A stretch of 64,000 nucleotides of DNA from Aeromicrobium erythreum (GTDB lineage: Bacteria > Actinomycetota > Actinomycetes > Propionibacteriales > Nocardioidaceae). Position numbers and translations under genes: made by a program. The stretch covers positions 1,364,001 to 1,428,000 of the forward strand of contig NZ_CP011502.1 of assembly GCF_001509405.1 (NCBI RefSeq), written 5' to 3'. The notes beneath the pieces were generated by a model, which had not been told where the DNA came from, did not search any database, and saw only the letters and a program-made list of their open reading frames with translations. Shown in pieces: positions 61,975 to 64,000 of the stretch. The stretch's first letter is position 1. Each line of letters starts with the position of its first letter.

Positions 61975-62062
61975 GGCCGTGGCGCCGGGCCCGGCTGGAC
62001 GCGAGAGCGACGTCAGAGGCGTGTGAGGTGGGTCGCGTGGCTCACAGAGTCTGCCACGTCAC

Positions 62063-62080
62063 GTTACGGCGCGGTAACCT
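62063..62080 (+). promoter_or_regulatory. -10 and dyad before meaA
   Basis: TAACCT (62075-62080) lies 7 nt before ATG 62088. It overlaps a near-perfect dyad GTTACG-N4-GGTAAC (62063-62078), a possible operator. Confidence 0.45.
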
Positions 62081-62087
62081 GACGGGC

Positions 62088-64000
62088 ATGCCTGACAAGT
62101 CTGCGCCCGACCGCCCCTGGGTGATGCGCACGTACGCCGGTCACAGCTCCGCGGCGGAGTCCAACGCTCTGTACCGCAAGAACCTCGCGAAGGGCCAGAC
62201 CGGGCTCTCCGTCGCGTTCGACCTGCCGACCCAGACCGGGTACGACCCCGACCACGTGCTCTCGCGCGGCGAGGTCGGCAAGGTGGGCGTGCCGATCCCG
62301 CACCTCGGGACCATGCGCCGGCTGTTCCAGGACATCCCGCTCGGCGAGATGAACACGTCGATGACGATCAACGCCACGGCCATGTGGCTGCTGGCGATGT
62401 ACCAGGTGGCCGCCGAGGAGCAGGGCGTCGAGCCCGCGCAGCTCGCGGGCACCACGCAGAACGACATCATCAAGGAGTACCTGTCGCGCGGCACGTACGT
62501 CTTCGGCCCGGCGCCCTCGCTGCGGCTGACGACCGACATGATCGCCTACACGGTCAACACGATCCCCAAGTGGAACCCGCTCAACATCTGCAGCTACCAC
62601 CTGCAGGAGGCGGGCGCCACGCCGACGCAGGAGATCGCCTACGCGCTCAGCACGGCCATCGCCGTCCTCGACGCCGTGAAGGACTCCGGACAGGTCGACG
62701 ACGCCGACTTCGAGAAGACGGTCGGGCGGATCTCCTTCTTCGTCAACGCCGGGGTGCGCTTCATCGAGGAGACCTGCAAGATGCGGGCCTTCGGCCAGCT
62801 GTGGGACGAGATCACGCGGGACCGCTACGGCGTCACCGACCCGAAGATGCGGCGCTTCCGCTACGGCGTGCAGGTCAACTCCCTCGGCCTGACCGAGGCG
62901 CAGCCCGAGAACAACGTCCAGCGCATCGTGCTGGAGATGCTCGGCGTCACGCTCAGCAAGAACGCCCGCGCGCGTGCGGTGCAGCTGCCCGCCTGGAACG
63001 AGGCGCTCGGACTCCCGCGTCCGTGGGACCAGCAGTGGTCGCTGCGACTGCAGCAGGTGCTCGCCTACGAGTCCGACCTGCTGGAGTACGACGACATCTT
63101 CGAGGGCTCGCACGTGATCGAGGCCAAGGTCGCGGAGATCATCGAGGGCGCGAAGGCCGAGATCGACCGCGTGCAGGCCATGGGCGGTGCGGTCGCGGCG
63201 GTCGAGTCGGGCTACATGAAGTCCGAGCTCGTCGCCTCCCACGCTGCCCGGAGGGCCCAGATCGAGGCCGGCGAGCTCAAGGTCGTCGGCGTCAACAGCT
63301 ACACCGAGACCGAGCCGTCGCCGCTGACGTCCGACCTCGACGCGGCCATCATGGTCGCCGACCCGCAGGCAGAGGCGAACGCGATCGCCGACGTCCAGGC
63401 GTGGCGCGACCAGCGCGACCAGGCCGAGGTCGACCAGGCCCTCGAGCGGCTGCAGTCCGAGGCCAAGACCGACACCAACCTCATGGAGGCCACGCTGGCG
63501 GCCGTACGCGCCGGCGCGACCGTGGGTGAGTGGGCGGGTGCGCTGCGCGAGGTCTTCGGCGAGTACCGGGCGCCCACGGGCGTGTCCGGTGCGGTCGGCG
63601 TGGCCGAGGCCGGCGCCGAGCTCACCGCCGTGCGCGAGCGCGTGGCGCGGACGGGGGAGGAGCTGGGCACCCGCCTGCGCTTCCTCGTCGGCAAGCCGGG
63701 ACTCGACGGTCACTCCAACGGCGCGGAGCAGATCGCCGTCCGTGCCCGCGACGTGGGCTTCGAGGTCGTCTACCAGGGCATCCGGCTCACGCCCGAGCAG
63801 ATCGTGTCGGCCGCAGTCGCTGAGGACGTGCACGTGGTCGGCCTGTCGATCCTGTCGGGCTCGCACATGGAGCTCGTGCCCGACGTCCAGCGCCGGCTTC
63901 TCGACGCCGGCATGGACGACGTGCCCCTCATCGTGGGCGGGATCATCCCGGACTCCGACGGCCGCCGTCTGGAGGCCGACGGCATCGCCGCGGTCTTCAC
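62088..64000 (+). CDS. meaA: MeaA-type B12-dependent acyl-CoA mutase (ethylmalonyl-CoA mutase family), 3-prime truncated
   Basis: 637 codons are visible and the frame is open at the right edge; the family is about 660-680 residues, so the end is near. An N-terminal TIM-barrel substrate domain (MRTYAGHSSAAESN, VAFDLPTQTGYDPDH, MNTSMTINATAMWLLA) and a C-terminal cobalamin domain share one chain. His542 in GKPGLDGHSNGAEQ is the lower cobalt ligand. The motif GLDGHSNG, rather than GQDGHDRG, separates MeaA from methylmalonyl-CoA mutase. MeaA acts in the ethylmalonyl-CoA pathway. No crotonyl-CoA reductase gene is in the window. Confidence 0.88.
   Translation, partial: MPDKSAPDRPWVMRTYAGHSSAAESNALYRKNLAKGQTGLSVAFDLPTQTGYDPDHVLSRGEVGKVGVPIPHLGTMRRLFQDIPLGEMNTSMTINATAMWLLAMYQVAAEEQGVEPAQLAGTTQNDIIKEYLSRGTYVFGPAPSLRLTTDMIAYTVNTIPKWNPLNICSYHLQEAGATPTQEIAYALSTAIAVLDAVKDSGQVDDADFEKTVGRISFFVNAGVRFIEETCKMRAFGQLWDEITRDRYGVTDPKMRRFRYGVQVNSLGLTEAQPENNVQRIVLEMLGVTLSKNARARAVQLPAWNEALGLPRPWDQQWSLRLQQVLAYESDLLEYDDIFEGSHVIEAKVAEIIEGAKAEIDRVQAMGGAVAAVESGYMKSELVASHAARRAQIEAGELKVVGVNSYTETEPSPLTSDLDAAIMVADPQAEANAIADVQAWRDQRDQAEVDQALERLQSEAKTDTNLMEATLAAVRAGATVGEWAGALREVFGEYRAPTGVSGAVGVAEAGAELTAVRERVARTGEELGTRLRFLVGKPGLDGHSNGAEQIAVRARDVGFEVVYQGIRLTPEQIVSAAVAEDVHVVGLSILSGSHMELVPDVQRRLLDAGMDDVPLIVGGIIPDSDGRRLEADGIAAVF

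Noticed and set aside
61963..62087. Cobalamin riboswitch upstream of meaA or the adenosyltransferase gene
   Set aside because: The -10 boxes lie 6-7 nt from both starts, leaving no leader that could hold a riboswitch, and no B12-box word is seen.

Overview
The window is a high-GC, densely packed actinobacterial chromosome segment. Gene content and order (aroA-rsgA, sigR-rsrA, a pdtaS-type kinase, whiB1, kgd, argS-lysA-hom-thrC-thrB-rho, rpmE-prfA-prmC-tsaC-wecA-atp operon) fit Actinomycetes. Protein similarity as I remember it points to the Nocardioidaceae, for example an Aeromicrobium- or Nocardioides-like organism. I see no prophage, insertion sequence or CRISPR array. The accessory features are two large palindromic intergenic repeats and a few unusual proteins.

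Layout. 1-3331: start of hisN, a small membrane protein, rsgA-aroA and a DoxX protein. 3403-6003: an ECF sigma factor fused to its own zinc-binding anti-sigma-like domain and an extracellular part, divergent from a degenerate GGDEF protein. 6068-7957: an HMCES/SRAP DNA-crosslink protein, then sigR-rsrA with an autoregulatory promoter. 7958-8795: repeat element 1. 8796-12868: ribosomal protein bL37, a hotdog thioesterase and an iron-box-controlled heterodimeric ABC transporter. 12934-22870: an IlvG-like enzyme, DUF2785, pdtaS, whiB1, malic enzyme, a dehydrogenase, an SLC13-type permease, an AAA ATPase and DUF6104. 22874-31331: kgd, an AlkZ-like protein, glutaminase-STAS, OsmC and a double-GNAT protein. 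31332-32101: repeat element 2. 32102-34771: an LLM oxidoreductase, DUF952 and a GAF/degenerate-EAL protein. 35094-48278: tRNA-Arg(CCG), a single-domain response regulator, argS-lysA, azlCD, an MmpS-like protein, soxR with a divergent MFS gene, the threonine genes, rho and a glutathione peroxidase. 48415-61297: rpmE-prfA-prmC, a membrane protein, tsaC-wecA, the complete atpBEFHAGDC operon, DUF2550 and a tiny secreted peptide. 61390-64000: a PduO-type adenosyltransferase divergent from a truncated meaA (B12-dependent mutase), a cofactor-supply and consumer pair.

Regulation. About twenty genes have a TANNNT-like -10 box whose last base lies 6-7 nt before the start codon, so leaderless transcription is probably the rule. 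Readable regulatory sites include a perfect GGAAT-N18-GTT promoter before sigR, an IdeR/DtxR-type iron box before the ABC pair, a SoxR-type dyad between soxR and the MFS gene, and a GGAACG palindrome between the ECF gene and the GGDEF-like gene.

The most surprising observation is the rho gene. It sits at the canonical locus and its RNA-binding region looks normal, but every main catalytic position that I can align (P-loop lysines, R-loop lysine, both arginine fingers) is substituted. Next come the two quasi-palindromic intergenic elements of about 700 bp built from inverted 31-bp tandem units, the motif-complementary ABC heterodimer, and two degenerate cyclic-di-GMP-type proteins.
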